A program made the translations under genes and the position numbers. Shown here piece after piece: positions 49,718-59,353 of a stretch of 64,000 nucleotides of DNA (its first letter is position 1; every line of letters starts with the position of its first letter). The notes beneath the pieces were generated by a model. It made no database searches, had not been told where the DNA came from, and saw only the letters and a list, made by a program, of their open reading frames with translations. The DNA lies in NCBI GenBank assembly GCA_021779095.1, contig JAJYBI010000010.1, forward strand, positions 1 to 64,000. The letters are read 5' to 3'. This stretch comes from Deltaproteobacteria bacterium (lineage in GTDB: Bacteria > Desulfobacterota > Desulfuromonadia > Geobacterales > JAJYBI01).

Positions 49718-50212
49718 TCATTCTGGTGATGAAAGGATTGCCAGCAGAGACCAGTCTTTTCCGGAAATTTCGCTTATGCGCCACCCTTTCAGGGTTTTGG
49801 TTACTCGGTACGTCAACTCGATTTTTTCATTGTTGCTGGGATACCGGAACTTCACCTTGATGATGTCTTTCTTCTTAGTTTTTTCAACCGACAGGTCAAC
49901 TGCAGCAGGATCTTGAGCGGCCCAGATCGGCACAAAATCGAGCCGGCATATTTCGCCTTTTTCTGAACATTTCCTGTCCCGGAGGATGAGGGCGGTAAGA
50001 TTGTCGTCGAAGTATTGCTTCAGAATCTGGGGGGGTTGCTGCATCAAACCATCGTATCCTGCGGCCATTACTGCTTCCCATGCGTAGTCTCTGTAAAGCT
50101 TGAATACGATGCCTTCAGGAGAGTTCTCTATTGGTGGACGAAGTTCTGCCTCTGCTGAGACAGCAAATAAAGCGGTCGCAAGTAATACAGTTGAAAGAAG
50201 TCTGCTAATCAT
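49718..50212 (-). CDS. Small exported protein, possibly DUF3828-like
   Basis: The 164-residue product has a signal peptide (TVLLATALFAVSAEA) and a mature domain beginning SPEGIVFKLYRDYAWEAVM, with a short helical half and a beta-rich end (VKFRYPSNNEKIELTYRVTK then GWRISEISG). This outline matches NTF2-like/DUF3828 exported proteins, though that is only a pattern impression. Two cysteines (KCSEKGEIC) could form a disulfide. It stands alone with AT-richer flanks. Confidence 0.72.
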   Translation of the reverse strand: MISRLLSTVLLATALFAVSAEAELRPPIENSPEGIVFKLYRDYAWEAVMAAGYDGLMQQPPQILKQYFDDNLTALILRDRKCSEKGEICRLDFVPIWAAQDPAAVDLSVEKTKKKDIIKVKFRYPSNNEKIELTYRVTKTLKGWRISEISGKDWSLLAILSSPE

Positions 50213-50454
50213 TCTTGCCTCTTATTTTTTTATACCCTCAAGTTTGTGCCCGATGCGCTCGCACCATGCTTAAACACTTATTTTTGCCGTCAAAAAAGCG
50301 GCTCTAAGAGAAAAAACAGGGTGTTTTTGGGTGATTAATGTAGCCATACCAGCAAGTTAGCTTGGTCCGACCCCGAACCACTAGCCCTTGAATTATCACT
50401 TTTCGGGGAAGAAAAGGAGGCCGGCACCAATTGCTATTTCCTTTTTGGAGCAAT

Positions 50455-50814
50455 TTATTGCCGAGCGTAAATCCGCCTCAGAAAAATATTTGTTGCTAGT
50501 GACAACATGATGGGGATCATCATCTTAAACCAGTCCGAGAAATACAGCCCGTTATAGACCTCCGCTGCCGATCTATAAAACGAATGGTACAGCGGAATTC
50601 CCATGAAAATGAGTACGCAAACAGGTACTGCAAGACTCAAAAATGCCACCGGAATAATCGAGGCTGGAATCGATCTGATGCCAACGAAAAAACATACGCC
50701 GACGAATAGGCAACAGCCGACGATGGTCCCAAGAATCGCCAGTTCGGTTGGCAGAAGCAACGGCGTAGCCATCAGCACCACCACCAGGATGATATAAATC
50801 ATCGCCTTTTTCAT
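50455..50814 (-). CDS. Small four-helix membrane protein, unknown
   Basis: The 119-residue product begins at ATG 50814 after GAGG and has four hydrophobic segments (residues about 5-22, 24-48, 54-76 and 94-110), with short basic loops and a positively charged tail (RRIYARQ). No family is recognised. GC content is lower than in neighbouring genes, suggesting an accessory gene. Confidence 0.65.
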   Translation of the reverse strand: MKKAMIYIILVVVLMATPLLLPTELAILGTIVGCCLFVGVCFFVGIRSIPASIIPVAFLSLAVPVCVLIFMGIPLYHSFYRSAAEVYNGLYFSDWFKMMIPIMLSLATNIFLRRIYARQ

Positions 50815-51051
50815 GTTCTTACCTCATTTTCCCAACACAATGTAAAGCAGCCAGTTCCACATGGCTTACCAGACTACCCGATGCGTCACATACGCCATCT
50901 CCCGACCGAACAAGATGAGTCGTTTATAATTGCGCGTACGGTTTCTGTCAAGGACTAAGGAAAGAAGCGTTCGGAAGGAATTGCCGGCAATGACGGGACG
51001 GATGATTTGACCACTGCTACCGTGCTGCAGGTGGTGTTGACTCGGTGCGGG

Positions 51052-52788
51052 TTAACCGGCCAGTTCCCCGCGCACCCGCGTCCGCTCGCGTTCGATCTGC
51101 TCCGGCGTGGCGCCGAGGTCGCGCATGATCTCTTCGGTCATCCCCAGCGCCACCTCTCCTTCGCCGGACAGCACCGTATCCGCCCCGGCCCGGCGCAGGG
51201 CCGGGATGTCCCGCAGGTAGACGGCGCGGGCGACGATGCGGATCTCCGGGTTGAGCTCGCGGGCCAGCCGGATCACCTCCGCGCTCCCCGCCATCCCGGC
51301 GGAGCTGAGGATGAGGGCGACGGCCTCCCGGGTCCCCGCCGCCTCCAGCGTTTCCCGCCGGGTCGCGTCGCCGTATATGGCAGACCCACCCGCCGCCCGC
51401 AGCGCCCGGACGGTCTCCAGGTTCAGCTCGATGACCACCGGCACGATGCCGTTCTCGTCCAGCAGCCGCGTCACGGTCCGCCCCGTGGGTCCGTGCCCCA
51501 CCACCACCGCCCGGGGGCGTGCGTCTTCTACCAGCGGCGCACCACCGTCATCCGGGCCGGACGGCCGTCGCGCCCGCGCCTCCAGCCACTGCCAGACGCC
51601 GCCGCCTTCCGCCCGCTGTGCCACCCGCCGGACCAGCCGGTAGAGGAGAGGGTTCAGGCTGATGGAGACGATCGCCGCCGCCACGAGGGCGTGGAACCCG
51701 CTCTCCTCCAGGATGCCGAGCCGGCGGCCGGCGGCGCCGAGGATGAACGAGAACTCGCCGATCTGCGCCAGCGCCACGGCCACGGAAAGCGACACCCCCG
51801 GCGCGTGGCGCAGGAGGAGAAGGATCGCCAGCGCCGCCAGCGGTTTCCCCACGAGGACGATGGCGAGGGTGGCGGCCACGAGGCCGGGCGCCGCCGCCAG
51901 CCGGGCGGGATCCAGGAGCATCCCCACGGAGACGAAGAACAGCACGGCGAAGGCGTCCCGCATGGGGAGCGCCTCCGAGGCGGCGCGGAAACTGAACTCG
52001 GACTGACGCACCACCATGCCGGCGAGGAACGCCCCCAGGGCCATGGAGACGCCGAACAGCCGGACGGCCCCCACCGCGACCCCGAGGGCGAGCACGAGGA
52101 CCGTGAGGGTGAAGAGCTCCCGGGAGCCGGTGGCCGCCGACCGTTCCAGGAGCCAGGGGATGGCCCGGCCGCCGGCGAGGAAGACGAGCGCCACGAGGAG
52201 GGCGACCCGGACGAGGGAGAGGGCGATGGCGGCGGGGAGTCCGCCCGTGCCGGCGGCGCCGCCGAAGAAGAGGGGGAGCATCACGAGCAGCAGGATGGTG
52301 AGGATATCCTCCACCACGAGCCAGCCGACGGCGATGTGGCCGGCCGGGGTGTGCAGCTCGTTGGCGTCCACGAGCACCCTGAGGAGCACCACCGTGCTCG
52401 CCACCGAGATGGCCAGGCCGAAGACGAGCCCCGCCGGCCATCCCCACCCGAGCCACCGGGTCAGGAGGTACCCCAGGAAGGTCGCCGCCAGGCACTGGAA
52501 CAGGGCGCCGGGCACCGCCACGCGCCGCACGGCGAGGAGCTCGCGCAGGTGGAACTGGAGCCCGACGCCGAACATGAGCAGGATGACGCCCACCTCCGCC
52601 AGCTCCTCCGCCAGCTTCTGGTCGGCGACGAAGCCGGGGGTGTGGGGTCCGACGAGGATGCCGGCCACGAGGTAGCCGACGATGGGCGACAGCCCCAGCC
52701 GCTGGGTGAGGTAGCCGAGCGCCAGCGCCGCGCCGAAGCAGCCGGTAATGGTCAGGATGAGTCCCGATTCGTGCATGGCTGCCGACAT
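51052..52788 (-). CDS. Kef/CPA2-type cation:proton antiporter with TrkA-N domain
   Basis: The 578-residue inner-membrane protein has about 12 membrane segments over residues 8-390, with the CPA2 signatures LSPIVGYLVAGILVGPHTPG and GWLVVEDILTILLLV. An NAD-binding TrkA-N domain follows from about 418, with VVVGHGPTGRTVTRLL and YGDATRRETLEAAG. The closest well-known outline is E. coli YbaL/KefB-like proteins of similar length. Potassium or sodium export in exchange for protons is the family activity; gating ligand unknown. Confidence 0.9.
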   Translation of the reverse strand: MSAAMHESGLILTITGCFGAALALGYLTQRLGLSPIVGYLVAGILVGPHTPGFVADQKLAEELAEVGVILLMFGVGLQFHLRELLAVRRVAVPGALFQCLAATFLGYLLTRWLGWGWPAGLVFGLAISVASTVVLLRVLVDANELHTPAGHIAVGWLVVEDILTILLLVMLPLFFGGAAGTGGLPAAIALSLVRVALLVALVFLAGGRAIPWLLERSAATGSRELFTLTVLVLALGVAVGAVRLFGVSMALGAFLAGMVVRQSEFSFRAASEALPMRDAFAVLFFVSVGMLLDPARLAAAPGLVAATLAIVLVGKPLAALAILLLLRHAPGVSLSVAVALAQIGEFSFILGAAGRRLGILEESGFHALVAAAIVSISLNPLLYRLVRRVAQRAEGGGVWQWLEARARRPSGPDDGGAPLVEDARPRAVVVGHGPTGRTVTRLLDENGIVPVVIELNLETVRALRAAGGSAIYGDATRRETLEAAGTREAVALILSSAGMAGSAEVIRLARELNPEIRIVARAVYLRDIPALRRAGADTVLSGEGEVALGMTEEIMRDLGATPEQIERERTRVRGELAG

Positions 52789-52834
52789 CCTCTCCGGAAG
52801 ATCAGTTGCGCTGCACTTCCAGTGTACCAGACGG

Positions 52835-53740
52835 CTACACCGTGCGCAGGAGCCACCACCAGCAGGGGAGGGTGAGGAAGGAGAGGGGGATGCCGACCCC
52901 CAGCATGAGGGTGACGAGCGGCGGGTCGAGGTCGTGGTCCACGGCGATGATCCCGGCGGTGATCATGGGGGCCATGGCCGCCTCGAACAGCACCACCCGC
53001 ACCGTCTCGCCGTGGGCGCCCAACAGGTAGACGTACAGGATGGTCAGCAAAGCGGGACCGAGTAAGAGCTTGTAGAAAAGTCCCAGGGAGAGGGGACCGA
53101 GGTGCCGCCGGAAGGAGGCGAACCGAAGCTGGAACCCCACCGACGCCAGGGCGAGCGGGGTGAGGGTGTCCCCCAGCTTCTGCAGGACCGCCTCCAGCCA
53201 GCCGGGGAAGGGGAGCGGCATGAGGATAGCCGCCAGGACGAGCGCCTGGAAGGGCGGAAAGAGGGCGATCCGCCGCGCCATCTGCCGGCCCGACACCGCG
53301 CCGGAGGAGGAGAGGGTGGCGACGAAGATCCCGAGGGTGGAGAGGACGAGGAACGAGCCGAGCTGGTCCACCAGGAGCCCGGTCCCCAGGTATGCCTTGC
53401 CGTAGTACGCCTCGATCATCGGAAGCCCGACGAAGGAGGTGTTCCCCAGCCCGCCGGTGAGCATGAGCGCCCCGGTCGTTGACCGGGAAAGACCGGCGAT
53501 CCGCCCGACAATCCGGAAGAAGAGGCACCCCAGGCCGAACAGGACCCAGGCCATGGCGGCAACGTACAGCACCGTCGCATCGGGGTGCAGCCGGTGCACG
53601 TAGAGAAGCGCCAGGGCGGGGAGGGAGACGTGGATGATGAAACCGTTCAGGGCGGCGGGGGTCGCCTCGGGGAACCGGCCGGTCCGGCGCAGTCCCATGC
53701 CGAGGAGAAAACAGACGACCAGCAGGATGATGTTCTGCAT
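52835..53740 (-). CDS. AEC-family transporter (auxin efflux carrier type)
   Basis: ATG 53740 has GAGGTG upstream; a longer frame adds an unsupported 33 residues. The 301-residue protein has about ten membrane segments arranged as two groups of five, with LGMGLRRTGRFPEATPAALN and IIHVSLPALALLYVHRL in the first and a long hydrophilic loop in the middle, as in the MleP/AEC family of organic-anion carriers. Substrate unknown. It is 46 bases from the antiporter gene. Confidence 0.85.
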   Translation of the reverse strand: MQNIILLVVCFLLGMGLRRTGRFPEATPAALNGFIIHVSLPALALLYVHRLHPDATVLYVAAMAWVLFGLGCLFFRIVGRIAGLSRSTTGALMLTGGLGNTSFVGLPMIEAYYGKAYLGTGLLVDQLGSFLVLSTLGIFVATLSSSGAVSGRQMARRIALFPPFQALVLAAILMPLPFPGWLEAVLQKLGDTLTPLALASVGFQLRFASFRRHLGPLSLGLFYKLLLGPALLTILYVYLLGAHGETVRVVLFEAAMAPMITAGIIAVDHDLDPPLVTLMLGVGIPLSFLTLPCWWWLLRTV

Positions 53741-53884
53741 GCACACCTCGCCGTATACGGAGTCCCGACACCCTTTGTAATGAAAATCGGACGCCAGGTA
53801 AAGCAGTTTGTTTGATGGGCCGTAGTGCGGAGCTTCCATATCGTGCTACACTCTCACGTCATATACCATCCACCGGAGGAAATC

Positions 53885-54406
53885 ATGAAACGAGGACTGG
53901 CAGCACTGCTCCTGCTGGCGATCTGCACCATCGCGTGCGTTGCGTACGCTGCGGAAACGGACGTGCAGGCGATCCCGGCGTGCGAGGTCTGCGGCATGAG
54001 CCGCGAAACCTTCGCTTCCAGCCGGATGCTCATCCGGTACGCGGACGGCACAAAGGTGGGGACCTGCAGCATCCGCTGCGCGATGGAGGCGCTCGGCGCT
54101 GCCAGGGGGAAGAAGGTGGCGTCCGTGAAGGTTGCTGACTACACCACCCGCGTCCTCCTGGATGCGGACAAGGCGTTCTGGGCCATCGGCGGCGACGAAC
54201 CGGGGGTCATGACCCGGACGCCGAAGTGGGCGTTCGCCACGAAGGCGGCCGCCAGGGCGTTCATCAAGGAGCACGGCGGCAGGCTGGCGAGTTTCGCCGA
54301 GGCGAAGCAGGCTGCCGGGGCGGAGCTGACCGGCATGGGCAAGAAGAAGATGAAAAAGGGCGCGAAGGAAAAGGTGAAGTGCAACTGCTGCGACATGAAG
54401 AAGTAG
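53885..54406 (+). CDS. NosL-like exported metal-binding protein with Lys/Cys tail
   Basis: GGAGG lies before ATG 53885. The 173-residue product has a signal peptide (LAALLLLAICTIACVAYA) and a NosL-type domain: PACEVCGMSRETF, MLIRYADGTKVGTCSIRCAM and a WAFATKAAARAFI region that corresponds to the NosL fold. NosL binds copper(I) for nitrous oxide reductase assembly. Here no nos genes are nearby, and the C-terminus adds a Lys-rich run followed by KCNCCDMKK, a plausible extra metal site. A general periplasmic copper carrier is inferred. Confidence 0.82.
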   Translation: MKRGLAALLLLAICTIACVAYAAETDVQAIPACEVCGMSRETFASSRMLIRYADGTKVGTCSIRCAMEALGAARGKKVASVKVADYTTRVLLDADKAFWAIGGDEPGVMTRTPKWAFATKAAARAFIKEHGGRLASFAEAKQAAGAELTGMGKKKMKKGAKEKVKCNCCDMKK

Positions 54407-54429
54407 GACCGGCACACCATCAGGTACGG

Positions 54430-54463
54430 AAAAGGGGGACGCGTCATGCACGTCCCCCTTTTT
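54430..54463 (+). terminator. Intrinsic terminator of the NosL-like gene
   Basis: AAAAGGGGGACG pairs with CGTCCCCCTTTTT around a short loop, 25 bases after the stop. Confidence 0.92.
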
Positions 54464-54602
54464 GCCATCGCTGTAGATGCGGAACTGTTCTGCGAATCAG
54501 GAAAAGCGCTCTCACTCAACGAACGCAACGGAATCAATACCTTTGCCTACAATGTCTCGCACCGGGTAGATGCGAATGGCATATTCCGAATAGGCTACTG
54601 GT

Positions 54603-54678
54603 TTTACGTTGCGTCGTTGCGGCGTTGCGTGATGAACGGTCTTTCTCGCCGTTCTCTGTATCCGTGGCTCGGTGGCAG
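54603..54678. repeat. Composite dispersed repeat (GTTGCGTCGTTGCGGCG plus TTCTCTG-TCCGTGGC)
   Basis: TACGTTGCGTCGTTGCGGCG at 54605 and TTCTCTGTATCCGTGGCTCG at 54652 form a composite; the second half matches the 34.6 kb inverted pair. The region between 54464 and 54696 contains no supported gene. Confidence 0.7.
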
Positions 54679-54696
54679 ATTATTCGCTGCGACCGG

Positions 54697-55821
54697 TTAC
54701 AGCGACAGCGCGCTGCTCTCCCGCTCGATCCTGTTCACCACGCAGTATATCCCGCCTTCCTTGAGCCCCGGCTTGAAGCAGCCGTTGCAGGAGATGCACC
54801 GGGCGCGCCCCTCGTCCCCCTTCTCCCAGCGGAGCGGAAGACTCGGCTCCCGGATGAACGGCCTCGCCATGGCGACGTAATCCGCCTCTTCCCGGCGGAT
54901 GATCCCGTCCGCGACGTCGTAGGAACGGAGCCCCCCCACCACCATGACCGGACAGTCGACCGCCTGTTTGATCCGCGCCGCCAGCGGCAGGTTGTACGCC
55001 TCCTGGTCGCGGCTCTCGATCCCCTGCCGTACCGGGACCCCCTTCCCGGAGGCGGGGGTGCCGCCGCTCACCTCGATGGCGTCGATCCCCTCCTCGTCCA
55101 GCATCCGCGCCACCGCCACGGCATCGTCCGGCTCCAGCCCGCCGGCCAGGTTGTCCGAACCGTTCAGCTTCACGAGGACCGGGTAATCCTCCCCCACCGC
55201 CGCCCGCACCGCCCGGCAGACCTCCAGAAGGAACCGGCTGCGGCCGGCGATGTCGCCGCCGTACCGATCGCTGCGCCGGTTCGCCAGGGGGGAGAGGAAC
55301 TGACTGATGAGATAGCCGTGGGCCGCATGAAGCTGCACCGCGTCGCATCCCCACGCCTTCGCCCGTGCCGCCGCATCGGCGAAGGCGCGCACCAGGTCGC
55401 CGATCTCCGCCACGGTCAGTTCACGCGGCTCCTCGCCGTACTGGTCGATCTTCACGGCGGAGGGGGCCACCGGCGTACAGCCGATCGCCCGGCTGCTGGA
55501 CTGGCCGCCGGTGTGGACGAGCTGCAGGCAGAGGGCGCCTCCGTCGCGGTGGACGGCGTCGCACAGCTCCCGCATGGCGGCGGCGCCGCTGTCGTCGCAG
55601 AGCCCCATCTGCCCCGGGAACTGCCTGCCGTCGGGACGGACGTAACAGTAGCCGGAGATGATGAGGCCGACCCCGCCCTGGGCCAGCCCGCCGTAGCAGG
55701 CGGCGAGCCTGGAGGTGGCATGGCCGTTGCCGTCGCACATCCCCTCCCAAGTGGCGGAACGGACCAGCCGGTTCCGCAGGCGCATCCCGTTGATGACCGT
55801 CTCGTCGAAGAGCGTTCTCAC
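54697..55821 (-). CDS. NADH:flavin oxidoreductase (old yellow enzyme family) with a Cys cluster
   Basis: The 374-residue TIM-barrel FMN enzyme starts at GTG 55821. Active-site text LHAAHGYLISQFLSPLANRR and the FMN end GGLRSYDVADG and ADYVAMARPFIREP are present. The C-terminus carries Cys342, Cys345, Cys348 and Cys360 (CISCNGC, then 11 residues, Cys), like the [4Fe-4S] ligands of 2,4-dienoyl-CoA reductase, but the FAD/NAD domain that follows in those enzymes is missing. Reduction of an activated alkene is the family reaction; the electron donor may be an iron-sulfur partner. It is last in a four-gene run with pyruvate kinase. Confidence 0.88.
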   Translation of the reverse strand: MRTLFDETVINGMRLRNRLVRSATWEGMCDGNGHATSRLAACYGGLAQGGVGLIISGYCYVRPDGRQFPGQMGLCDDSGAAAMRELCDAVHRDGGALCLQLVHTGGQSSSRAIGCTPVAPSAVKIDQYGEEPRELTVAEIGDLVRAFADAAARAKAWGCDAVQLHAAHGYLISQFLSPLANRRSDRYGGDIAGRSRFLLEVCRAVRAAVGEDYPVLVKLNGSDNLAGGLEPDDAVAVARMLDEEGIDAIEVSGGTPASGKGVPVRQGIESRDQEAYNLPLAARIKQAVDCPVMVVGGLRSYDVADGIIRREEADYVAMARPFIREPSLPLRWEKGDEGRARCISCNGCFKPGLKEGGIYCVVNRIERESSALSL

Positions 55822-55844
55822 CGCACACCCCCTTGTGTCGTGGA

Positions 55845-57287
55845 TCAGAAAACCTCGTAGAACTCCCGGACCCCCAGCTTGTGCACCTTGATCAGGTTGG
55901 TCGAACCCCGCATCGCCAGGGGTACCCCCATGGTTATGACCACCAGGTCACCCTTGCGGAAGCCGGCGGAAAGCAGGGTCTGTTCCACCTCCGCGATCTG
56001 CTGGTCCGTACCGTTCATGGCCCCCACCGGGAAGGACGAGACCCCCCAGCGGAGCGCCAGCCGGCGCTGGATGCCGGGATCGGGGGTGAAGGCGATAATC
56101 GGCTGGCGGGGGCGGTAACGGGAAACGAGCGCCGCGGTACTGCCGGACTGGGTGAAGACGACCACCGCCTTCGCCTTGAGGGTGGCGGCGGCATGGCAGG
56201 CCGCCTCAGCCACCGCCTCGGCGCTGTTGAAGCTGCGGCCGGCAGGCCGCGGCGGCAGCCGGAACAGCTCGGAGCGTTCCACGTCCAGCGCCACCTTCAC
56301 CATGACCCGCACCGCCTCCACGGGAAACTGCCCCGATGCGGTCTCGCCGGAGAGCATGACCGCGTCGGTGCCGTCCAGGATGGCGTTGGCCACGTCGGAG
56401 GTCTCGGCACGGGTCGGCCGGGGATGGCTGATCATCGATTCCAGCATCTGGGTGGCGGTGATGACCGGTTTACCCGCCTCGTTGCAGGCCCGGATGATCT
56501 TCTTCTGGTAGAGCGGCACCTTCTCGGCGCTGATCTCCACCCCCAGGTCGCCCCGCGCCACCATGATCCCGTCGGCGGCCCTGAGGATCGCCCGGAAGTT
56601 GCGCAGCGCCTCCGGCTTCTCGATCTTGGCGATGACGGGGATGGCGACACCCCGCTCCCGCATGATCGCCTTCACCTGGTCCACGTCGCTGCCCGTGCGG
56701 ACGAAGGAGAGCGCCAGGTAGTCGACCTGCTGGGAGAGGCAGAACGCCAGGTCGCGGCGATCCTTCTCCGTGAGGGAAGGGGAGGAGACGGCGACCCCCG
56801 GCAGGTTGATCCCCTTCAGGTCCTTGAGGGTCCCCCCCTCAACGACCGTGCAGCGGACCGTCCGGTCCACGACCTCATGCACCTTCAGTTCGATGAGGCC
56901 GTCGTCCAGGAGAATGCGCGACCCGGGCCGGACGTCGTCGGGCAGCGCCTTGTAGATGGTGGAGATCCGGTCGGGTCGCCCCAGGACTTCGTCGGTGACG
57001 ATCTCCAGCGACGCCCCCGTGACGAGCTGGACGGCGCCCCCCTCCATCCGGCCGGTCCGGATCTTCGGCCCCTGCAGGTCGGCGAGGATGGCGACGGTGC
57101 GGTCGAGCCGCTGCGCCGTCTCCCGGATATCCCTGATCACCTGTTCCTTTCCCTCAAGGGAGCCGTGGGAGAAGTTGAGGCGGAACAGGCCGACCCCCGC
57201 ATCCAGGAGCCGGCCGATCATCTCCGGCGAGGAACTGGCGGGGCCGACGGTGGCGATGATCTTCGTTTTGCGTGTGTATCTGCTCAT
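55845..57287 (-). CDS. pyk: Pyruvate kinase
   Basis: It converts phosphoenolpyruvate and ADP to pyruvate and ATP. ATG 57287 gives 480 residues; the longer frame at 57467 reads through the cytochrome gene in another phase. Characteristic text: [59 protein letters not shown] and ATQMLESMI with [20 protein letters not shown]. The start is five bases after the cytochrome stop, with no separate ribosome site, suggesting translational coupling. Confidence 0.96.
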   Translation of the reverse strand: MSRYTRKTKIIATVGPASSSPEMIGRLLDAGVGLFRLNFSHGSLEGKEQVIRDIRETAQRLDRTVAILADLQGPKIRTGRMEGGAVQLVTGASLEIVTDEVLGRPDRISTIYKALPDDVRPGSRILLDDGLIELKVHEVVDRTVRCTVVEGGTLKDLKGINLPGVAVSSPSLTEKDRRDLAFCLSQQVDYLALSFVRTGSDVDQVKAIMRERGVAIPVIAKIEKPEALRNFRAILRAADGIMVARGDLGVEISAEKVPLYQKKIIRACNEAGKPVITATQMLESMISHPRPTRAETSDVANAILDGTDAVMLSGETASGQFPVEAVRVMVKVALDVERSELFRLPPRPAGRSFNSAEAVAEAACHAAATLKAKAVVVFTQSGSTAALVSRYRPRQPIIAFTPDPGIQRRLALRWGVSSFPVGAMNGTDQQIAEVEQTLLSAGFRKGDLVVITMGVPLAMRGSTNLIKVHKLGVREFYEVF

Positions 57288-57291
57288 CGGA

Positions 57292-57636
57292 TCAGTGGTG
57301 GAAACTTCCCATCCGCTCCTTGTGGGCGGCGTTCGGGGAGCGGTGGCATTCGAAGCAGCGCTGTTCCTCCACCTTCCGCTTGTCCAGCTCGGTCTGCGGG
57401 CGGGTACCGGTCGTCTGCTGCATGGTGTACTGTTCCGTCTGGAAGTATGGCGTGTTGCCCCGTTCATCCGTGAGATGGGGTACCTTGTAGGTCAACTGCC
57501 AGTTGCTGGAGATCGGCACCGTGTGGCACTGGTCGCATCCGCCGGGAGGCGGGATCGATTTCCACGCGGAAAACATGGCACAGCCGCTGCACCAGGCGGC
57601 GATCAGCAGGGGGAGGAAGATCAGCTTCCGTTTCAT
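57292..57636 (-). CDS. Diheme c-type cytochrome lipoprotein
   Basis: AAGGAG precedes ATG 57636. The 114-residue product has a lipoprotein signal (LLIAAWCSGC) and two heme motifs, CDQCH near residue 34 and CFECH near residue 94, with several additional His residues including a terminal His pair. It resembles small periplasmic cytochromes of Geobacter-type respiration. It sits between a transglutaminase-like gene and pyruvate kinase. Confidence 0.85.
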   Translation of the reverse strand: MKRKLIFLPLLIAAWCSGCAMFSAWKSIPPPGGCDQCHTVPISSNWQLTYKVPHLTDERGNTPYFQTEQYTMQQTTGTRPQTELDKRKVEEQRCFECHRSPNAAHKERMGSFHH

Positions 57637-57730
57637 GAATGCTCCTTGGGCGAATGCAGATAGGGGGAATGATACCACAAAGCGGGGGCAAGACAATCGG
57701 CCGCCGGCGTGGGGCGGACGCGGCATCGGG

Positions 57731-59176
57731 TCAGTATATGGTCTCCGTCACCCGCGCCCGGACCTGTCCTACCAGTGCCGCAACGGGTGCCATGTCGTCG
57801 GGCGTCTCCCCGACGGCCAGAATGACATGGGTGGCATCCGCCGGCACCTGGTTGAACGTGGGGTCCACCGCCTGCCAGCACCCCACGTAACTCTCCGCCC
57901 AGCTGTGGTACAGGAACCCCTTCCCCTCCACGTACACGAGTCCGGAGACGAAGCGGGTCGGAATGCCGGCGGCACGCGCCAGGGAGGCATACAGCCGGGC
58001 GTGGGACTGGCAGTTGCCGCTGCGGGTCTTCAGGGTCTCCAGCGGCGACTGGCTGTCGTACACCGTATCCTCGATGGTGCGGGCCACCCAGTCGGTCAGG
58101 AGCCGCACCTGCTTGGCCGGGTCCTTCTCCCCCTTCAGGATGGCGTCCTTCTCCTTCATGATCTCCGGCTGGTCTGCCGGAATCCGGTCGGTGGCGACGA
58201 GGTAGGGAGCCGCCTCCCGGGGGGAAAGGGGAGACGCCGATGCATCTCCCGCCGTGGTCGGCTCGATCGTCACACGGACGGTGTGACCCTCCCGCGCGAC
58301 CCGCTGTCCCGCGCCGACGGGGAGGGGGAGATCGGCGGGAACCCCCGACAGTTCCACCGTGAGCCGCTTCAGGCTGCCGGGGTGCGCAATGGGGGGATCG
58401 ACCTTGACCAGGCTGAAATCGAGGATCAGATCCTTCTTGGAGACGGCGGCATCGAGCATGAAGCGGCGCACCGTGGCGGCGTCCGTGGCGGTGGTGTCCA
58501 CCAGCCCGTTCCGGACCGATTCCCGCAGCGTCCAGCCGGCGGCATTGACCCATACGTCGTTATCCACCGGCGAGTGAAGGTCGTTCTGCATATGGATGGT
58601 CTCGACACCGTCGGCCCCGGTGGTCCGCTCCACCACCGTAACCGTCACATCCTTGACCTTCACATCCTCCGGGTCCAGTACCTGGAAGCTATAATCCTTT
58701 CCGGAAACGGCTCCCTGCAGGAGCGGATAGAGATTCACCGCCGCCATGGGGTAGACCGCCCCCTTCGCCTTCAGGAGCTTCTCCCTGCGGTGACCGGCCG
58801 TCTCGACGACGGTCCTGATCCCCTTTTCATCCGCCTTCCCCGACACGTGGAGAGTACTGCCGTCAATGGTCTCTTTCACATCGAACGACCGGAGCGCCAG
58901 GTTGCGCCCCACCCGGTAGCTTTCCCGGGAAAACGCTTCGCGGGAGAACCCCATGACCGTGATCTTGACGCTTCCCTCAGCGGTGATCTCGTACCCGCCG
59001 GGGACCTCGCTGATCGTCTGCCGGGAGAACCCCACGTTTTCTCCATCCATGGAGATGAGAAACCACATGTCGCCGAGCGGGACGTGCCGCAGCGGCTTGG
59101 GGAGCTCCGCCGCACCGGCCGGGAGGAGTGCGGTGCAGAGGACGAGAAGGACCAGAATGAACGTACGCTGTATCAT
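57731..59176 (-). CDS. Exported transglutaminase-like protein
   Basis: The 481-residue product has a signal peptide (FILVLLVLCTALLPAGAA), a long beta-rich N-terminal region (about 25-330) and a C-terminal transglutaminase-like core with the triad Cys in RSGNCQSHARL, His in FLYHSWAE and Asp in WQAVDPTFNQ. This is a distinct subfamily from the transglutaminase-fold protein at the left end. Such bacterial proteins are thiol peptidases or cross-linkers acting on the cell envelope. First gene of the four-gene run. Confidence 0.86.
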   Translation of the reverse strand: MIQRTFILVLLVLCTALLPAGAAELPKPLRHVPLGDMWFLISMDGENVGFSRQTISEVPGGYEITAEGSVKITVMGFSREAFSRESYRVGRNLALRSFDVKETIDGSTLHVSGKADEKGIRTVVETAGHRREKLLKAKGAVYPMAAVNLYPLLQGAVSGKDYSFQVLDPEDVKVKDVTVTVVERTTGADGVETIHMQNDLHSPVDNDVWVNAAGWTLRESVRNGLVDTTATDAATVRRFMLDAAVSKKDLILDFSLVKVDPPIAHPGSLKRLTVELSGVPADLPLPVGAGQRVAREGHTVRVTIEPTTAGDASASPLSPREAAPYLVATDRIPADQPEIMKEKDAILKGEKDPAKQVRLLTDWVARTIEDTVYDSQSPLETLKTRSGNCQSHARLYASLARAAGIPTRFVSGLVYVEGKGFLYHSWAESYVGCWQAVDPTFNQVPADATHVILAVGETPDDMAPVAALVGQVRARVTETIY

Positions 59177-59318
59177 GGGAATCTTCCTGAAACATTGGAT
59201 TTCGGGCCGGCATACGGCCCGCGTTGATCACCGATTGCTGTCCGTGTTGATATATCACACCTGACATCCACCGGTAAACGGAGAAGACGGCAATGGGACA
59301 GATCCTGTCTTTTTTGCC

Positions 59319-59347
59319 TTGCATTCACAATTATGGATATATATAAT
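59319..59347 (+). promoter_or_regulatory. Sigma70 promoter of the 78-nt RNA
   Basis: TTGCAT (59319-59324), a 17-base spacer and a perfect TATAAT (59342-59347). Transcription would begin near 59354. Confidence 0.7.
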
Positions 59348-59353
59348 TTTCTT

